From Strongylocentrotus droebachiensis (Eukaryota > Echinodermata > Echinoidea > Camarodonta > Strongylocentrotidae), in contig JAVYIG010007167.1 of NCBI GenBank assembly GCA_035222895.1, positions 1 to 64,000 of the forward strand: a stretch of DNA of 64,000 nucleotides, read 5' to 3'. Position numbers and translations under genes: made by a program. Below, piece by piece: positions 62,140 to 64,000 of this stretch; position 1 is the stretch's first letter, and every line of letters starts with the position of its first letter. The notes beneath the pieces are model-generated. The model saw only the letters and a program-made list of their open reading frames with translations. It ran no database searches and was not told the DNA's origin.

Positions 62140-62745
62140 ATAACAAAAGATGGTTCTTGTAATCTTTAGTTGAGTGTTACAAAAAGTGGGGAATTCTGTG
62201 CTATTTTTTGTTTTGCCTGTAGTTTTATTTTCTAAATGTAAACGCTATTACTTGTCATACAATTGCTTTATTAACCTATACATCACAGAACGTTGGGTCA
62301 TAATTACAAGGGGAAAAAAGAACTTCATGCTCAAGCTTTTGCGCCATAGCACATTTCCAAGGACTGGCGATAAATAAATCTAAGGCAATTGTAATAGGCT
62401 TGCCCATCATCTATTGGAATATACGAACAATACAATAATAACTATTATGTAATCCAAACATGATTTCTATGGGATGAACAATAGGGTTTGGTATTGCTAA
62501 TGCTACGGTCATAAAGGTTCGTACGAACGATAATTTCGTACGAATCTCCCTGTTTTTCCATTGTCTTCCCGAATTTCCATTGTCTGAAAAACGTTCGTAC
62601 GGCGTTCGTAACAGTTCGTAATGGCATTTGTGACCGAGGCTTTAGGTTGATTTCTTGAAAGTCTTTACGGTCGTTTTCCATTATGAAACTCAACAAGAGA
62701 GGGCTCTATAGTATTAAAAAAGGACCGCAATTATTGAAAGATTTT
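62140..62745 (-). repeat. Flank block, copy 3 of 3
   Basis: Reverse complement of 31,950-32,440 and of the matching part of 12,230-12,790, interrupted by a small MITE at 62,498-62,642. Confidence 0.75.
62498..62642. mobile_element. 145-bp MITE present only in the right arm
   Basis: Ends AATGCTACGGTCATAAAGG and the complement of AAAGCCTCGGTCACAAATG; inside are GTTCGTACG repeats. The left arm at about 32,055-32,065 and block copy 1 lack it, so it inserted after the duplication. The ends resemble Harbinger-type tips. Confidence 0.65.
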
Positions 62746-62751
62746 TTTTTC

Positions 62752-63065
62752 CTTAAGCCCCTTTCACACTGGATCTGCGTAGAGTTGCGTAGCGTTGCGT
62801 AGTTAGGCTGCGTACTCGTGAAAAAATTGATGCTTCGGCTTAGTCCCTGCGTAGGTTATGCGTAGGCTTGCGTACGATGGCGTAGAGTTACGTACCCTGT
62901 GCGTAGGCACCGCGCACCTACGGCGTATGCAATTGGCGTAGGGTTGCGTACGCTTGCGTAGGCATGGCGTAGGGTTATGTACGCTTGCGTAGGCCTGGCG
63001 TAGGGTTGCTTACGGTTGCGTACGGTTGCTTATGGGGCTTTCACATATACACTCCGGGGCGCGAT
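62752..63065. mobile_element. Harbinger-like subterminal repeat region (GCGTAGG/TTGCGTACG)
   Basis: After TTA, AGCCCCTTTCACACTGG begins, followed by about 20 TGCGTA or GCGTAGG motifs. A second start-like string TTATGGGGCTTTCACATATA lies at 63,031. Resembles the subterminal zones of the element at 28,732. No opposite end is found in the window. Confidence 0.5.
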
Positions 63066-63210
63066 TTTTTTCTTTCCCAAACAGGTTTGCCAATGCTAAT
63101 ATATCCGGTCATCTGATTGGCTAATATGTTACGTCATTAGCAATGACGTAACCGTTAGGGTGAGTGATAGGGTTATAGAAAGCATTCAGAATCCCTTTTC
63201 ATCAACATAT

Positions 63211-63290
63211 CGTTGGCTCAATCGGTAAGGACAGCGTGTTACTAATGGTACTTAGAAGTTGACTTGAGGGTTCAAATCTCAGTTTATTCA
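63211..63290 (+). repeat. tRNA-derived SINE head
   Basis: Box A-like TGGCTCAATCGG and box B-like GGTTCAAATCT are spaced about 45 bases apart, as in a tRNA. The stems do not pair well, so a SINE or relic is favoured over a live tRNA. Confidence 0.5.
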
Positions 63291-63439
63291 GTTTTTTGCC
63301 TTTATAAATAGTGAGGCAAAGCAATAAATAATCAAAGTCTAATTGTTTGTGACCTCTTTCCAAGCTGCTAATGACGTACAACATATCAGCCAATCAAAAG
63401 AACGGAATTATAAGAAATTGCAAACCTGTTTGGGAATAA

Positions 63440-64000
63440 AAATTTCGCGGGCCCCGTACGGCGAGTAAAAACAGACATTTTGGGAATTTTCGGCCGGTGT
63501 CCGGCCGATTGCCGTAAAGTTCCTACGGGCGCCGGGACAGTGTTTTAAGCCGTACGGGTGCCGTGGTGCTGAGTAGGCTGCTCCCAATTCCCCCGGCGTT
63601 TTTATCTGACCGTTAGGCCGTAGAAAGACCGTAAAGGGCCCGTAGGGCACCTTACGGGTCCCCTGCGGGCTCCGGGCGGTGCCCGGACGGGCCCCTCACG
63701 ATTTTGGGGGTCAATTCTCATGAAAAATCTTTACGGACGCCTTGCGGTGCTCAAGGGTTCCGTACGTCTACCCTACGGCGCCCACACGGGCCCCTCGTGA
63801 GCCCCGGGTGATATGCACAACAACAGGCGTCTGCCGTCCGGGGGCCATTTAAAATGAATATTGCCCGTGCGGGTCCCTCATGGCGGCATCTTGAAATGTA
63901 CAACGCAGTTTTAAATACAGGAGGTGCGGATACCAGAGGACACATACAGAGTGAGTCAGAAAAAATGTCCCACTTTTTAAAATTTGTATTGTTTGAAGTA
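63440..64000. mobile_element. GC-rich element, relative of 40,262-40,620
   Basis: About 480 bases rich in CCGTACGG, CCGTAGGG and GGGCCCGT, then GAGTCAGAAAAAATGTCCCAC at about 63,952, as after the 40.3-kb patch. Runs off the window end. Confidence 0.5.

Larger units (their letters stand above)
55500..62745 (-). repeat. Right arm of the inverted duplication (gene D)
   Basis: Reverse complement of 31,950-39,520. The outer end stops where a TTTCACACTGG element begins (about 62,755); block copy 3 (62,140-62,745) is the outermost part. Confidence 0.88.

Noticed and set aside
63211-63290. Functional tRNA gene
   Set aside because: Box A and B spacing fits but acceptor and anticodon stems do not pair.

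Overview
The window is eukaryotic genomic DNA from a marine invertebrate, probably an echinoderm such as a sea urchin. The evidence is AT-rich DNA with many GT-AG introns, dense di- and trinucleotide microsatellites, many G or C homopolymer runs of 10 or more, tRNA-like SINEs, and Harbinger and hAT-type elements. The species call is inference. I see no bacterial, viral or CRISPR features.

The backbone is a cluster of four tetraspanin genes. Gene A (4.8-10.0 kb, +), gene B (33.2-38.6 kb, +), gene C (42.9-49.1 kb, -) and gene D (56.5-61.4 kb, -) each have seven coding exons with the same exon boundaries. All start with MVAGCGPKIAK and carry the tetraspanin CCG motif. B and D sit in the two arms of a roughly 7.5-kb inverted duplication (about 31.95-39.5 and 55.5-62.75 kb), with C in the spacer. 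A shares its 3' flank with B. A further flank block is present three times (12.0-12.8, 31.65-32.4 and 62.1-62.75 kb). The C-termini of B (GYEKFA) and D (GYDKVA) resemble the CD63 lysosomal sorting signal. A is borderline (GYDKYA) and C lacks it (KGEFS).

Between A and B lies an unrelated gene (20.6-24.0 kb, +). It encodes a type I membrane receptor with Ig-like ectodomains, one membrane segment and a long tail with Tyr-x-Asn motifs. Its second domain is split by a 1.2-kb sequence of CCAATT/AATTGG repeats with terminal inverted repeats, which is placed so that it could be spliced out as a phase-1 intron. A reading-frame change just before the membrane segment is unresolved.

Mobile DNA is abundant: a 3.4-kb foldback element with ~990-bp inverted arms and a TA duplication (15.1-18.5 kb), a 360-bp hAT-type MITE with an exact 8-bp target duplication (20.05 kb), a 2.2-kb broken PIF/Harbinger transposon with TTA duplication (28.7-30.9 kb), a 367-bp almost perfect palindrome with a 9-bp duplication (53.0 kb), several smaller MITEs, a LINE tail inside gene B, and SINE pieces. 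Three arrays of one GGACAATTACCCCC-type minisatellite lie between the arms of the inverted duplication (47.8, 50.8 and 53.4 kb).

All exon calls are hand-read from splice signals and alignment among the four paralogues. Boundaries of repeats are approximate unless a target duplication is given.
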